Source: Candidatus Methylomirabilota bacterium | Lineage (GTDB): Bacteria; Methylomirabilota; Methylomirabilia; Rokubacteriales; CSP1-6 | DNA length: 39,459 nt | NCBI GenBank assembly: GCA_035315345.1 | Contig: DATFYA010000100.1 | Coordinates: 1-39,459, forward strand | Direction: 5' to 3' | Shown here: piece by piece, positions 10,158-19,138 of the stretch | How positions within the stretch are numbered: position 1 is the stretch's first letter | Layout: every line of letters begins with the position of its first letter | Position numbers and translations under genes: made by a program | Notes under the pieces: generated by a model | Told to the model about the DNA's origin: nothing | The model's database searches: none | The model's input: the letters and a program-made list of their open reading frames with translations, nothing else

Positions 10158-10221
10158 CGTCGGATCGAGCCCCAACTCCTGGGGGTGATACCACACCCCT
10201 ACAGCGCCTAAAACGTGCATG

Positions 10222-10250
10222 TTGACAAGGGTTTGCGCATCGTATACAGT
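10222..10250 (+). promoter_or_regulatory. sigma-70-type promoter of the DGQHR gene
   Basis: A perfect TTGACA (10222-10227) is followed after 17 nt by TACAGT (10245-10250), or after 15 nt by TATACA (10243-10248). Upstream lies an inverted repeat GGGGTG-N6-CACCCC (about 10182-10199) that could be an operator. The leader to the ATG at 10303 would be about 45 nt with an ACGGAGG site. Confidence 0.6.
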
Positions 10251-10302
10251 TGCCCCGTTTCCCTGCTCCCCAAACCCGTCCCCACGGAGGCGGACACGAC
10301 CG

Positions 10303-11439
10303 ATGATCACGGTTCCCGCGCACCGCGTGAAGCAATTCGGGGTCGAATTCTTCCAGGCGTCGTTCTCGGCCAAGGACATCGACCGGCTGGTGAAGTTCGA
10401 GGTGCTCGGGTACGGCGGCGCCGACCATGAGCCGCCCGCAAAGGGCAAGCAGCGAGTGAACCGCGCGCGCGTGAACTGGGAAGCGCTCGAGAAGCGCATC
10501 GGGGAGAGTGAGACCGCCTACCAGCGGCCGGTCATCCGTCGCAAGATCGACGAGCTCGTCAACTACTACCGCGACTGCAAGGACGCGGGCACGCTGCCCG
10601 CCATCCCCGGCGCGGTGATCATCACCTCCGAGAAGCGCTTCACGTTCACGCCGATGGCGAGCCAGCACGACCTGGGCCTGCTGCAGATCCCCGAGGAGCA
10701 CGGGGTGCTGCGCGTGCTCGACGGCCAGCATCGGCTGCTCGCGCTGCACGCGCTGACCCAGGCCGGCGAGAATCTCGGCATCGAGGTGCCGGCGGTGCTC
10801 TTCGATCGGCTGGACGCGCGCCAGATCGTCGAGCTGTTCGTGACCATCAACGCCAAGCACACCCGGCTCAACCCCTCGCACATCGTGAGCCTCGCCGGCC
10901 GCAAGCTCTATCCGGATCCGAATCAGGCCCTCGCCCACGACGTGATCCGCTCGCTCAACGAGGACGAGACCTCGCCGCTCTCCGGCGACATCAAGATGCT
11001 CGGCACCGGGCGAGGACGCGTCTCGCAGGCCCCGCTCGCCGAGGAGATCGTGGAGTTCCTGGAGGCGGTGGAGAAGATCGGCGGCGGCGCGCGCATCAAC
11101 GAGGTGCGCCAGCACGCCAAGCGCTTCTTCCTCAACTACATGAAGTCGGTGGCGGGCGTCTTCCCCACCGCGTGGGCCGGCCGCAAGTACTCCATCAAGA
11201 CCGGAGCGGCCCTGCGCGCCTTCATCCGGGTGGCCCCCGACGTGATGGCCCGCGCGCGGGAGCTCAAGCGCGACGCCTTCGACTTCCACGCCATCCGCGA
11301 GGCGGTGAAGCCGTGGGGCGACCGCCTGAAGGACCGCCGCTTCGAGACCGAGGGCGAGTGGAAGAGCAAGCTCGCCGGCGGCACCCGCGGCACCGTGGAA
11401 GCCCTGACCCGGGAGCTGCGCGAAGCGCTCCGGAACTAG
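10303..11439 (+). CDS. DGQHR-domain protein (DndB-like family), solitary
   Basis: A 378-residue soluble protein with the defining motif DGQHR at 140-144 ([17 protein letters not shown]), preceded by [15 protein letters not shown] and followed by [26 protein letters not shown], as in DGQHR-domain proteins. The family includes DndB, the repressor of dnd DNA-phosphorothioation operons, and many uncharacterised phage- or defence-linked relatives. No dndACDE/FGH, dpt or restriction gene is next to it here. The ATG at 10303 has GGAGG 12 nt upstream; an upstream GTG/ATG at 10219 would overlap the promoter. Its stop shares the palindrome CTAG with the stop of the convergent greA. The strong promoter and DnaA-box cluster suggest real expression. 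Molecular function unknown. Confidence 0.8.
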   Translation: MITVPAHRVKQFGVEFFQASFSAKDIDRLVKFEVLGYGGADHEPPAKGKQRVNRARVNWEALEKRIGESETAYQRPVIRRKIDELVNYYRDCKDAGTLPAIPGAVIITSEKRFTFTPMASQHDLGLLQIPEEHGVLRVLDGQHRLLALHALTQAGENLGIEVPAVLFDRLDARQIVELFVTINAKHTRLNPSHIVSLAGRKLYPDPNQALAHDVIRSLNEDETSPLSGDIKMLGTGRGRVSQAPLAEEIVEFLEAVEKIGGGARINEVRQHAKRFFLNYMKSVAGVFPTAWAGRKYSIKTGAALRAFIRVAPDVMARARELKRDAFDFHAIREAVKPWGDRLKDRRFETEGEWKSKLAGGTRGTVEALTRELREALRN

Positions 11440-11921
11440 GGCGCGGCCTCGAGCCGGAAGTTCGCGCCGAGGATCTCGAAGGCCTTCTTCCCGCCCGGCA
11501 GCTGGGCGGTGACGCGGTCGCCGACCTTCTTGCCGATCAGGGTCCGGGCCAGCGGGGACATGACGGAGATGAGCCCGCGCTTCGGGTCCGCCTCGTCCGA
11601 TCCCACGATCTGATACGTGGCCTGCTTGCCGTCCTCGTCCTCCAGCTTCACCGTCGAGCCGAAGGTCACCCGGTCGCCCGAGGTCGGCGGGTCGATGACC
11701 TCGGCGGTCCCGACCTTCGACTCCAGATCGGTGATGCGCGCCTCGATGAATCCCTGGCGCTCGCGCGCGGCGTGGTACTCCGCGTTCTCGCTGAGATCGC
11801 CGTGGGCCCGCGCCTCCGCGATGGCGCGCACGATGTTCGGGCGCTCCTTCTTGAGCCGTTCCACTTCGTCGCGCAGCCGGTCGTAGCCGACGCGGGTCAT
11901 CGGGGTGCGCTGGATGCTCAC
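11436..11921 (-). CDS. greA: transcription elongation factor GreA
   Basis: A 161-residue GreA: an N-terminal antiparallel coiled coil (residues 8-80) with the loop motif [15 protein letters not shown], whose acidic tip enters the RNA polymerase secondary channel and stimulates transcript cleavage, and a C-terminal FKBP-like domain ([12 protein letters not shown]-like segment, [16 protein letters not shown]). The GTG start overlaps the stop of the upstream isochorismatase-fold gene as GTGA. Its TAG stop overlaps the TAG of the convergent DGQHR gene within CTAG. Confidence 0.96.
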   Translation of the reverse strand: MSIQRTPMTRVGYDRLRDEVERLKKERPNIVRAIAEARAHGDLSENAEYHAARERQGFIEARITDLESKVGTAEVIDPPTSGDRVTFGSTVKLEDEDGKQATYQIVGSDEADPKRGLISVMSPLARTLIGKKVGDRVTAQLPGGKKAFEILGANFRLEAAP

Positions 11922-12472
11922 GGCCGGATCACCTCGTCGCTCCGCTTCACCTCGGCCAGAAACCCGTTGAGGCTGCCCAGATGCGTGCGATGGACCTGGT
12001 CGTGAGGAATGACCTCACCGTCGGGCGCGCGCACGTCCATCGCGGCGGTGGCGTCGGACAGCAGCGTGACCTTGAAGCCCCGGTGCGCGGCCTCCCGGGT
12101 GGTGGTGTCGCAGCACATCTGGGTCATGAAGCCGGAGACGATCACCCGCTCGACGCCCAGCCGGCGCAGGTCGCTCTCCAGCGACGTGTCGGTGAAGGCG
12201 CCCGGCAGATGCTTGGTGATGACCGCCTCGCCGGCCGCCGGGATCACCGCGTCGTGAATGGCGAGCGCGGGACTGCCCGGTACGAAGGTGGTCGCCCCGG
12301 GCCGCCGGCTCTCGTGCACCACGTGGAACACGGGCACGCCCGCCCGCCGCGCCCACTCGAGCGTGTCCGCGATGCGCGTCACCGCCTGGGGGCCGTCGGG
12401 GAGCACCACCTTGCCGATCGGCGCGAAGTATTCCTGCTGGGCGTCGATGATGATGAGCGCGGTCTTGTCCAT
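11918..12472 (-). CDS. isochorismatase-fold cysteine hydrolase
   Basis: A 184-residue member of the isochorismatase superfamily with Asp10 ([11 protein letters not shown]), Lys87 ([10 protein letters not shown]) and Cys120 ([19 protein letters not shown]) as the catalytic triad. It is a different subfamily from the copy at 225-905 and resembles generic nicotinamidase-like hydrolases. The ATG at 12472 starts the conserved region; a 31-codon extension upstream is proline/arginine-rich and overlaps the ppiD stop. It lies 14 nt after the PpiD-like gene and is translationally coupled to greA. Substrate unknown. Confidence 0.88.
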   Translation of the reverse strand: MDKTALIIIDAQQEYFAPIGKVVLPDGPQAVTRIADTLEWARRAGVPVFHVVHESRRPGATTFVPGSPALAIHDAVIPAAGEAVITKHLPGAFTDTSLESDLRRLGVERVIVSGFMTQMCCDTTTREAAHRGFKVTLLSDATAAMDVRAPDGEVIPHDQVHRTHLGSLNGFLAEVKRSDEVIRP

Positions 12473-12486
12473 TGGAGGCCTCGGGA

Positions 12487-14403
12487 TCAGCGAGTCATGG
12501 TCGCGGGCTGGCCGCCCACCTCGATCTTGGCGGCGGCGAGCCGGCCTCGGATCCAGTCTTCCCACGCGAGCGCCCGCTTCTGCTCGAGGACCTGCTTCTC
12601 CAGGTCCGAGCGCTCCTTCTCGAAGCCGTCCGCGGGCGCGGGCTGGCGTTCGAGCGTCTTGACCACGTAGACGCCGCCTTCCCCCCGCACCGGCTCCGCG
12701 ATCTGCCCGGCCGGCGTCTGCACGGCGGCCAGCAGCACGCCGGGCGGGAGCGAGCCCCGGTCCTTCGGCGGCTCCGCGCGCGAGAACGCGGGCAGCGATC
12801 CGGTGGTGAAGCCTTCCGCCTTCGCGGTCGCGGCGAAGTCGCCGCCCTTGCCGAGTGAAGCGATCAGCGCCCGGGCCTTGTCGGTCACCTGCTGCTCGGC
12901 CCGCTCCCGCTTGATCGCCTCGACCACCCGATCGCGGATCTCGGGGAGCGGCGGCACGCCGGCCGGCACCTGCGCCACCACCTTGGCGATGAGATAGCCG
13001 CCGGCGATCTTGATCGGCGCCGACACGCCCCCCGGGGCCAGCCCGAAGAGCGTCTCGTCCACCTGCGGATCGCGGCCGGCCTCGGCGAGGCCGTCGCCGC
13101 GCCCGAACAGCGACTCGTGCGCCTCGAGCCCGAGCCGCTTGGCCTCCGCGGCGAAGTCGGGGGCCGCGGCCAGCGCGGTCTTCACTTCGTCGGCCCGCGC
13201 CGCGGCGGCCCGCTCGGCCTTCTGGGTGCCGAGCGTCTCCTTGATCTTCGCGGCCACGTCCTTGAGCGGGGTCTTGCCGCCCTCGCGGATGTCGAGCACC
13301 CGGATGGCGTGATAGCCGAAGGGCGTGCGCACCGGCTCCGAGATCTCGCCCTTCTTCAGCGCGAAGGCGGCCTGCTCGAAGGGGGCCACCAGCTCGCCGG
13401 GCCCCACCAGCCCCAGCTCGCCGCCCTGCGCGGCGCTCGCCTTGTCCTCGGAGATCTCGCGCGCGAGCTTGGCGAAATCCTCGCCGCCGCGGGCCCGCTT
13501 GATCACGTCCTCGATCTTGGCCTTCGCCGCGTTCTCGGCATCGCTGCCGCCGACCGGCGGCACCCGCACCAGCACGTGGGCCACCCGCACGCGCTTGGGC
13601 TCCTCGAACTCGCTGCCGTGCTCCTTGTAGTAGGCCTCGACCTCCGCGTCGGTCACCGCCGGCGGCTGCTTGGCCGGCGCGACCAGCACGTACTGCAGCT
13701 TCCGCCGCTCCGGCTGGCTGAACTGCGCGGCGTGGGCCTTGACGTAGGGCTCGAGGTCGGCGTCGGCGACCTGCACCGCCGCCATCGCCGGCTTGAACTC
13801 GGCGTGGGCCCAGGCGGCGCGCACCCGCTCGTTGCGCTGCGCGTAGGCCTGGCGCACCTCCTCCTCGGAGACCTTCACGCCCTGCTTGATGATCGCCTCC
13901 ATCTTGCGGCGGGCGAGCTGACGGCGCACCTCGGTCTCGAACTGACCCGGATCGAGGCGAACCTGACGCAGGACCTTGAGATACTCGTCGCGCGAGAACC
14001 GCCCGTTCTCCTGGAACTCCCGGATCTGCTGGATGGTGGTGCGCAGCTCGTCGTCGGTGACGCGGATGCCTTCCTTCGCCGCGCCCTGGATGACGATCGC
14101 TTCGGTCACCAGCTCGTTCATCACCTGCTGCGACAGCCCGAGGCGCTCGGCCATCTCCGGGGTGAGCCGCTGGCGGGCCATCCGCTCGTAGGCGGCCATG
14201 ATGTTGGCCTGGGCCCGCTGGTAGCGCTCGCGCGGGATCTCCTCCCCGTTGACCACCGCCACCGCACTGCTCCGCGCGCCGGTGCTCCCGAACGGGCTCG
14301 TGCCGAAGTAGAAGAGCACGCCGGAGGTGAGGATGAAGACCACGATGACGACCAGGAGCACGATCTTCAGGCTCCGGGCGTATTCACGCATCACGCTGAT
14401 CAC
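12487..14403 (-). CDS. PpiD/SurA-like membrane-anchored peptidyl-prolyl isomerase chaperone
   Basis: A 638-residue protein with a short cytoplasmic N-terminus, one membrane anchor (about 13-34), a SurA_N-like helical chaperone region (about 45-190), a parvulin rotamase domain (about 271-372: RVRVAHVLVR, GGELGLVGPGELVAPFEQAAFAL, TPFGYHAIRVL) and a second parvulin-like unit (about 415-590). This is the PpiD layout; PpiD helps proteins emerging from Sec in the periplasm. The GTG at 14403 has GGAGGAGG 8 nt upstream. A TAGGCT promoter element lies about 40 nt upstream. Confidence 0.9.
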   Translation of the reverse strand: MISVMREYARSLKIVLLVVIVVFILTSGVLFYFGTSPFGSTGARSSAVAVVNGEEIPRERYQRAQANIMAAYERMARQRLTPEMAERLGLSQQVMNELVTEAIVIQGAAKEGIRVTDDELRTTIQQIREFQENGRFSRDEYLKVLRQVRLDPGQFETEVRRQLARRKMEAIIKQGVKVSEEEVRQAYAQRNERVRAAWAHAEFKPAMAAVQVADADLEPYVKAHAAQFSQPERRKLQYVLVAPAKQPPAVTDAEVEAYYKEHGSEFEEPKRVRVAHVLVRVPPVGGSDAENAAKAKIEDVIKRARGGEDFAKLAREISEDKASAAQGGELGLVGPGELVAPFEQAAFALKKGEISEPVRTPFGYHAIRVLDIREGGKTPLKDVAAKIKETLGTQKAERAAAARADEVKTALAAAPDFAAEAKRLGLEAHESLFGRGDGLAEAGRDPQVDETLFGLAPGGVSAPIKIAGGYLIAKVVAQVPAGVPPLPEIRDRVVEAIKRERAEQQVTDKARALIASLGKGGDFAATAKAEGFTTGSLPAFSRAEPPKDRGSLPPGVLLAAVQTPAGQIAEPVRGEGGVYVVKTLERQPAPADGFEKERSDLEKQVLEQKRALAWEDWIRGRLAAAKIEVGGQPATMTR

Positions 14404-14443
14404 TGCTGGGGCCTCCTCCGCGGGGTAGCTGATCGAGGCACTT

Positions 14444-14452
14444 AGCCTACCA
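14444..14452 (-). promoter_or_regulatory. extended -10 promoter element before the PpiD-like gene
   Basis: On the minus strand TGG-TAGGCT (14452-14444), followed 40 nt later by the GTG start with its GGAGGAGG site. No -35 is visible, as expected for an extended -10. Confidence 0.4.
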
Positions 14453-14473
14453 CAGCCCTCGCGGGGCGCCGGC

Positions 14474-14497
14474 GCGCCTCACCCCTGGGTGAGGCGC
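14474..14497 (-). terminator. hairpin overlapping the permease stop codon
   Basis: An 11-bp perfect inverted repeat GCGCCTCACCC / GGGTGAGGCGC with a 2-nt centre covers the last codons and stop of the purine permease gene. There is no U-tract after it, so it may be a weak terminator or an mRNA 3'-end stabiliser. Confidence 0.4.
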
Positions 14498-15864
14498 TGG
14501 AGCAGGGGCAGGAGGAAGTAGACCACGAAGGCCAGCGCGGCCACGTACATCATGGACGCCACCTCGTGCCCCTTGCCGCGGACGACCTTGATGAAGCAGT
14601 AGGCGATGAAGCCCGCGCCGATGCCGTTGGTGATCGAATAGGTGAACGGCATCACGGTCAGGGTGAGGAGCGCGGGGAAGCCCTCCTCGAGGTCGGCGAA
14701 CGGTATCTCGCGCACCACCCGGCTCATCAGGTACCCGACCACGATCAGGGCCGGCGCGGTGGCCTGCGCCGGGACCACCCCGGCGAGCGGGGCGAAGAAC
14801 AGCGCGAGCAGGAAGCACGCGCCGGTCACCACCGACGCGAGCCCGGTGCGCGCCCCGGCGGCCACGCCGGCCGCCGACTCGATGTAGGTGGTGGCGGAGG
14901 AAGCGCCGGCCGCGCCGCCCGCCATCGCGGCAACCGAGTCCACGAGCAGGACGCGATTGAGCCGCGGCAGGCGGCCCGCCGGGGTGAGCCAGCCGGCCTC
15001 GCCCCCGATGCCGATCACGGTGCCCATGGTGTCGAAGAAATCGGACAGCATGATCGAGAACACGGTGACGACCGCGGTGATCACGCCGACCCGCACGAAC
15101 ACCGAGAAGTCGAGCCCGGCGCCCAGGCTGCTCAAGTCCGGCCAGGCCACCAGGCTGGCCGGCCACACCGCCTGCCCCGGGATCGGGAAGGCGCGGCCGC
15201 CGGTCATCTGATTGACCACGATCGCCACCACCGTGCTGGCCAGGATGCCGACGAGGAGCGCCCCGCTCGCGTGCCGCGCGGTCAGCCAGAGCGTGAGCAG
15301 AAGTCCGAAGATCGCGACCGCCACCGGCGCCGAGCCGAGGTCCCCGAGCGTCACCGGCACGCCCGGCGGCCCCGGCTTGACGATGCCGCCCGACACGAGG
15401 CCGATGAACAGGATGAACAGGCCGATGCCCACGCCGATCGCGCGCTTCAGCGCCACCGGGATCGCGTTCATGATCGCCTCTCGGAACCCGGTCAGCACGA
15501 GCAGGGTGATGACCAGCCCCTCCAGCACCACCACGCCCATGGCGGCGGTCCACGGCAGCTTCATCCCCGCGATGAGCTGAAAGGCGACGACCGCGTTGAG
15601 CCCCATCCCCGACGCGACCGCGAGCGGGTAGTTGGTGAGCAGCCCCATCGCGATCGTCATCGCGCCCGCGATGAGACACGTGGCGGCCTGCGTGGCGAGA
15701 AACGACGGCCCCTGGCCCTGCAGGGGCGGGACGCCGGCGAAGGAGAGGATCGCCGGGTTCACGAAGATGATGTAGGCCATCACCATGAACGTGGTGAGGC
15801 CGCCACGGATCTCCCCGCCGAGGGTGGCTCCCCTCCGGTGAAGCTCGAAGCAGCGCTCGAGCAC
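14479..15864 (-). CDS. NCS2-family purine permease (AzgA-like)
   Basis: A 461-residue polytopic membrane protein of the NCS2 family, AzgA branch (adenine, guanine, hypoxanthine uptake by H+ symport). Family hallmarks are GEIRGGLTTFMVMAYIIFVNPAIL at the N-terminus, ASGMGLNAVVAF, the FSIMLSDFFDTMGTVIGIG segment and SSATTYIESAAGVAAGARTGLASVVTG. The GTG start is 4 nt after the trmI stop. Its company with amide and ureide hydrolases elsewhere in the window suggests, but does not show, purine salvage or catabolism. Confidence 0.9.
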   Translation of the reverse strand: MLERCFELHRRGATLGGEIRGGLTTFMVMAYIIFVNPAILSFAGVPPLQGQGPSFLATQAATCLIAGAMTIAMGLLTNYPLAVASGMGLNAVVAFQLIAGMKLPWTAAMGVVVLEGLVITLLVLTGFREAIMNAIPVALKRAIGVGIGLFILFIGLVSGGIVKPGPPGVPVTLGDLGSAPVAVAIFGLLLTLWLTARHASGALLVGILASTVVAIVVNQMTGGRAFPIPGQAVWPASLVAWPDLSSLGAGLDFSVFVRVGVITAVVTVFSIMLSDFFDTMGTVIGIGGEAGWLTPAGRLPRLNRVLLVDSVAAMAGGAAGASSATTYIESAAGVAAGARTGLASVVTGACFLLALFFAPLAGVVPAQATAPALIVVGYLMSRVVREIPFADLEEGFPALLTLTVMPFTYSITNGIGAGFIAYCFIKVVRGKGHEVASMMYVAALAFVVYFLLPLLQRLTQG

Positions 15865-15868
15865 GGGC

Positions 15869-16699
15869 TCAGTCGCTCTCGGGATCCGCCACCTTCGGCA
15901 GCGTCACGCCTTCTTCCGGCACCACCCGGCGGGCCACCGTGAGGAAGCCGGTGTGGGCGACCATCCGATGGAACGGCCGAACCGAGGTGCCGTCGATGTT
16001 CCACGGCCGCAGCAGCGTCTCGAACGTCTCGACCAGCGCGTAGCCGCGGTGGCGTCTGAGCGCCTCGGTCAGCTGATGGGACTGGATGATCGTCGGCACG
16101 TACGAGAGAAAGATGCCCCCCGGCCGCAGCACGTTGGCGACCGGATCCACGAGGCGCCAGGGCTCGGGCAGATCGAACACCGCCCGATCCACCGGCTCCT
16201 CCTCGGGCAGCCCGTCCTCCACCGGCCGGATCCGCACGGTGAGCGTGGTGACCTCGCCGAGCCGGGTCTGGATGTTGGCCAGCGCGCGCCGGCAGAAGTC
16301 CTCGCGCTGCTCGTAAGAGACGACGCGGCCCTCCGGCCCCACCGCGCGCAAGAGGGCCAGGGTCAGCGCGCCCGAGCCCATGCCCGCCTCGAGCACCCGC
16401 GCGCCCGGGAAGATGTCGGCCCAGAACATCACCATCGCCAGGTCTTTCGGGTAGATGACCTGGGCGCCACGCGGCATGTCGAGCACGTACTCGGCCAGCG
16501 TCGGGCGCAGGGCGAGATAGCGCGTGCCCTTGGACGTGCGCACCCAGGAGCCGTCGGGCTGCCCGATGATGGCATCGTGCGTCACCCAGCCGCGGTCGGA
16601 ATGGAAGGTGTCGCCCTTCCGCAGCAGCAGCAGATGACGCCTGCCGCGCTGGTCGATGAGCAGGACCTGCTCGCCGTCCTCGAACCTAGCCGAGGTCAC
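15869..16699 (-). CDS. trmI: tRNA (adenine-N1)-methyltransferase TrmI
   Basis: A 276-residue SAM-dependent methyltransferase of the TrmI family, which makes m1A58 in the tRNA T-loop. Visible are the N-terminal beta domain with KGDTFHSDRGWVTHDAIIG, the segment MPRGAQVIYPKDLAMVMFWADI, the SAM motif EAGMGSGALTLAL, and the acidic residue of DRAVFDLPEPW. The GTG start at 16699 overlaps the end of the MFS gene by 14 nt. Confidence 0.93.
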   Translation of the reverse strand: MTSARFEDGEQVLLIDQRGRRHLLLLRKGDTFHSDRGWVTHDAIIGQPDGSWVRTSKGTRYLALRPTLAEYVLDMPRGAQVIYPKDLAMVMFWADIFPGARVLEAGMGSGALTLALLRAVGPEGRVVSYEQREDFCRRALANIQTRLGEVTTLTVRIRPVEDGLPEEEPVDRAVFDLPEPWRLVDPVANVLRPGGIFLSYVPTIIQSHQLTEALRRHRGYALVETFETLLRPWNIDGTSVRPFHRMVAHTGFLTVARRVVPEEGVTLPKVADPESD

Positions 16700-17921
16700 C
16701 GGTTCTGGGATCCGGCAGGAAGAGCGCCGCCACGAACCCCGCGATGGGCATCGAGGCCGAGATGGCGAGCGCGGAGGTCAGGCCCCAGTGGTCGGCCACC
16801 CAGCCGAGCCCGGTCGCCCCGACGCCGCCCGCGCCGATGGCGAAGCCGACGATGAGGCCCGACGCGAGGCCCGGGTTGCGGGGCAGATACGCCTGGCCCA
16901 ACACGACCGACATCGTGAAGGTGGAGACGAGCACGAAGCCGAGCAGCGCCAGCAGGACGAACACGAGCGGGCCGCCCCGGACGAGCAGAAAGCCCAGCGC
17001 GATCGGCGTGGAGAGGAGGAATACCCAGACCACACAGCGCCGGGCGCCGAGACGGTCGGCCAGCGGCGCGACGACGAGCGTTCCGACCGCGCCGGCGCCG
17101 AGGAACACGGCGAGCAGGGTGCCGATCAGCCGCGGATCGCCGTGGAGCACGTTCTCCCAGTAGAACGGCATGAAGGTGGTGAAGCCGAGCTGGGTCCATG
17201 AGCGGATCGCCACGACCAGGATGAGCAGGCTCATGGCGCCCACCATGGTGCGGGCGCCCGCGGCGGCCGCGCGGGCCTGGGCGACCGCGGGCGGAGGCGC
17301 CGACAGCCGCGGCAGCACCGCGGTGAGCAGGGCTCCGGCCAGCAAGCCGGGCACCAGCATGCCGAGGCTGCCGGCCAGCCCGAAGCCGGTGAGGAGCGCG
17401 GTCATGAGCGGCGGCCCGAGCGCGATGCCGATGTTGCCGCCGGTGGAGAAGATGGACACGCCGGTGGCCTTGCGATCTCCCGCCACCGCGGTCGCGGTGC
17501 GGTAGCCCTCGGGATGGTAGGCGGCGACGCCGAAGCCGGTGACCATCACCAGCGCAAGCACCGCCGCGTACGACGGGGCGAGCCCGGTGAACGCCAGCCC
17601 CACCGTGGACAGCACCACCGACAGCGGGAGGAGCCAGCGCCGCGCGGTCTGGTCGGCGAAGTAGCCGAAGAGCGGCTGGATCAGCGAGGAGGTCACGTTC
17701 GCGGTGAGCACGATCACGCCGGTCGCCGCGTACGAGAGATTCAGCGCGTCCTTGATGAACGGCAGGATCGCGGGCAGCGAGCCCTGGTTGATGTCGATGA
17801 CCATGTGGCCCAGGGCGAGCAGGCCGAGCAGACGCATGTCGGGGCGGGCCCGCTCGGCCGAGGCCACGACCCCGGGAGGCGCGGGCAGGGCGACAGCGGG
17901 CGACGCCGGCTCGGGAGTCAT
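16686..17921 (-). CDS. MFS transporter, fosmidomycin-resistance (Fsr)-like
   Basis: A 411-residue major facilitator with about twelve membrane segments. GHMVIDINQGSLPAILPF, the loop GYFADQTARRWLLP and VTGFGVAAYHPEGYRTA are typical of the Fsr-like group. Substrates are drugs or unknown metabolites. A perfect palindrome, CATAGGG-G-CCCTATG (17919-17933), covers the start codon and may be an operator. The gene starts 17 nt after the acyl-CoA dehydrogenase stop. Confidence 0.85.
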   Translation of the reverse strand: MTPEPASPAVALPAPPGVVASAERARPDMRLLGLLALGHMVIDINQGSLPAILPFIKDALNLSYAATGVIVLTANVTSSLIQPLFGYFADQTARRWLLPLSVVLSTVGLAFTGLAPSYAAVLALVMVTGFGVAAYHPEGYRTATAVAGDRKATGVSIFSTGGNIGIALGPPLMTALLTGFGLAGSLGMLVPGLLAGALLTAVLPRLSAPPPAVAQARAAAAGARTMVGAMSLLILVVAIRSWTQLGFTTFMPFYWENVLHGDPRLIGTLLAVFLGAGAVGTLVVAPLADRLGARRCVVWVFLLSTPIALGFLLVRGGPLVFVLLALLGFVLVSTFTMSVVLGQAYLPRNPGLASGLIVGFAIGAGGVGATGLGWVADHWGLTSALAISASMPIAGFVAALFLPDPRTGDLG

Positions 17922-17933
17922 AGGGGCCCTATG
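17919..17933. promoter_or_regulatory. palindrome at the MFS start codon
   Basis: CATAGGG G CCCTATG is a 7-bp perfect inverted repeat around a single G, and includes the ATG of the MFS gene. It is the right size for a dimeric regulator, or could be an RNA hairpin that hides the start. TAGCAT (-10-like) lies next to it at 17936-17931. Confidence 0.35.
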
Positions 17934-17938
17934 CTACC

Positions 17939-19111
17939 TCAGATGCCGAACGCGTCGAGGCCGGTGATGTCGCGGCCCACGATCAGGGTGTGGATGTCGT
18001 GCGTACCTTCGTAGGTGTTGACGGTTTCGAGGTTCAGCATGTGGCGGATGATCGGGTGCTCGTCGACGATGCCGGCGGCGCCGAGGATGTCGCGCGCCAT
18101 CCGCGCCGAGTCGAGCGCCATCTGCACGTTGTTCATCTTGGCCATCGAGATCTGCTGCGGGCGCGCGCGGCCCTCGTCCTTCAGCTGGCCGAGCCGCCAG
18201 CACAGGAGCTGGGCCTTGGTGATCCCGGTGATCATCCACACCAGCTTCTGCTGCACGAGCTGAAACGAGCCGATCGGCTTGTTGAACTGGATGCGCTGCT
18301 GGGAGTACTGCAGGGCCCAGTCGTAGCAGGCCATGGCCGCCCCGATCGCTCCCCACGCGATGCCGTAGCGCGCCTGCGAGAGACACGACAGCGGACCCTT
18401 GAGGCCCTTCACCCCGGGCAGCTTGTTCTCCAGCGGGATACGGCAATCCGCGAACGCCAGCTCCGAGGTGATCGACGCGCGCATCGAGAACTTGCCGTGG
18501 ATGTCGAGCGTGCTGAAGCCGGGCGTGCCCCGCTCCACCAGGTACCCGCCGATCTCGCCGTCGTCGCCCTTGGCCCACACCACCGCCACGTCGGCCACCG
18601 AGCCGTTGGTGATCCAGAGCTTGGTGCCGTTGAGCACGTACTCGTGGCCCTTCTGGCTCGCGCGCGTCTTCATCCCGCCCGGATCGGAGCCGTGATCGGG
18701 CTCGGTGAGCCCGAAGCAGCCGAGCGCGGCGCCCGACTGCAGCGCGGGCAGCCAGCGGTCCTTCTGGGCGTCGGAGCCGTAGGCGTGGATCGGATACATG
18801 ACGAGGCCGCTCTGCACCGAGGCGAACGAGCGCAGGCCGGAGTCGCCCCGCTCCAGCTCCTGCATGATGAGGCCGTAGGCGATGTTGTCCAGACCCGCGC
18901 AGCCGTAACCCTTGAGGGTCGCCCCGAACACCCCCATCTCGCCCAGGTCCCGGGACAGCTCGGTCGGGAAGCTGCCGTCGCGATGGTGTTGCCCCACGAT
19001 CGGCAGGAACCGCGACTCGACCCAGTCGCGAACCGCGTCGCGCATCATCCGCTGCTCTTCGGTGAGGAGATCGTCGATGCCGTAGTAGTCGACGCCGCGG
19101 AACTTTTCCAT
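17939..19111 (-). CDS. acyl-CoA dehydrogenase, glutaryl-CoA-dehydrogenase-like
   Basis: A 390-residue flavoprotein dehydrogenase. The C-terminal segment NTYEGTHDIHTLIVGRDITG holds the catalytic Glu368 in the position used by glutaryl-CoA dehydrogenases; FASVQSGLVMYPIHAYGS, GCFGLTEPDHGSDPGGM and LNGTKLWITNGS are also typical. Glutaryl-CoA dehydrogenase oxidises and decarboxylates glutaryl-CoA to crotonyl-CoA (lysine and aromatic catabolism). It starts 27 nt after the HD phosphohydrolase gene. Other acyl-CoA substrates cannot be excluded. Confidence 0.9.
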   Translation of the reverse strand: MEKFRGVDYYGIDDLLTEEQRMMRDAVRDWVESRFLPIVGQHHRDGSFPTELSRDLGEMGVFGATLKGYGCAGLDNIAYGLIMQELERGDSGLRSFASVQSGLVMYPIHAYGSDAQKDRWLPALQSGAALGCFGLTEPDHGSDPGGMKTRASQKGHEYVLNGTKLWITNGSVADVAVVWAKGDDGEIGGYLVERGTPGFSTLDIHGKFSMRASITSELAFADCRIPLENKLPGVKGLKGPLSCLSQARYGIAWGAIGAAMACYDWALQYSQQRIQFNKPIGSFQLVQQKLVWMITGITKAQLLCWRLGQLKDEGRARPQQISMAKMNNVQMALDSARMARDILGAAGIVDEHPIIRHMLNLETVNTYEGTHDIHTLIVGRDITGLDAFGI

Positions 19112-19138
19112 GGCTTCAGTCCTTCTGGCCGGGGTGGC

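Noticed and set aside
10090-10302. Replication origin
   Set aside because: Only three box-like sites, no AT-rich unwinding region and no origin-linked genes nearby.
10303-11439. DNA phosphorothioation (dnd) system
   Set aside because: Only the DGQHR-type protein is present; no DndA, C, D, E or restriction partners in the window.
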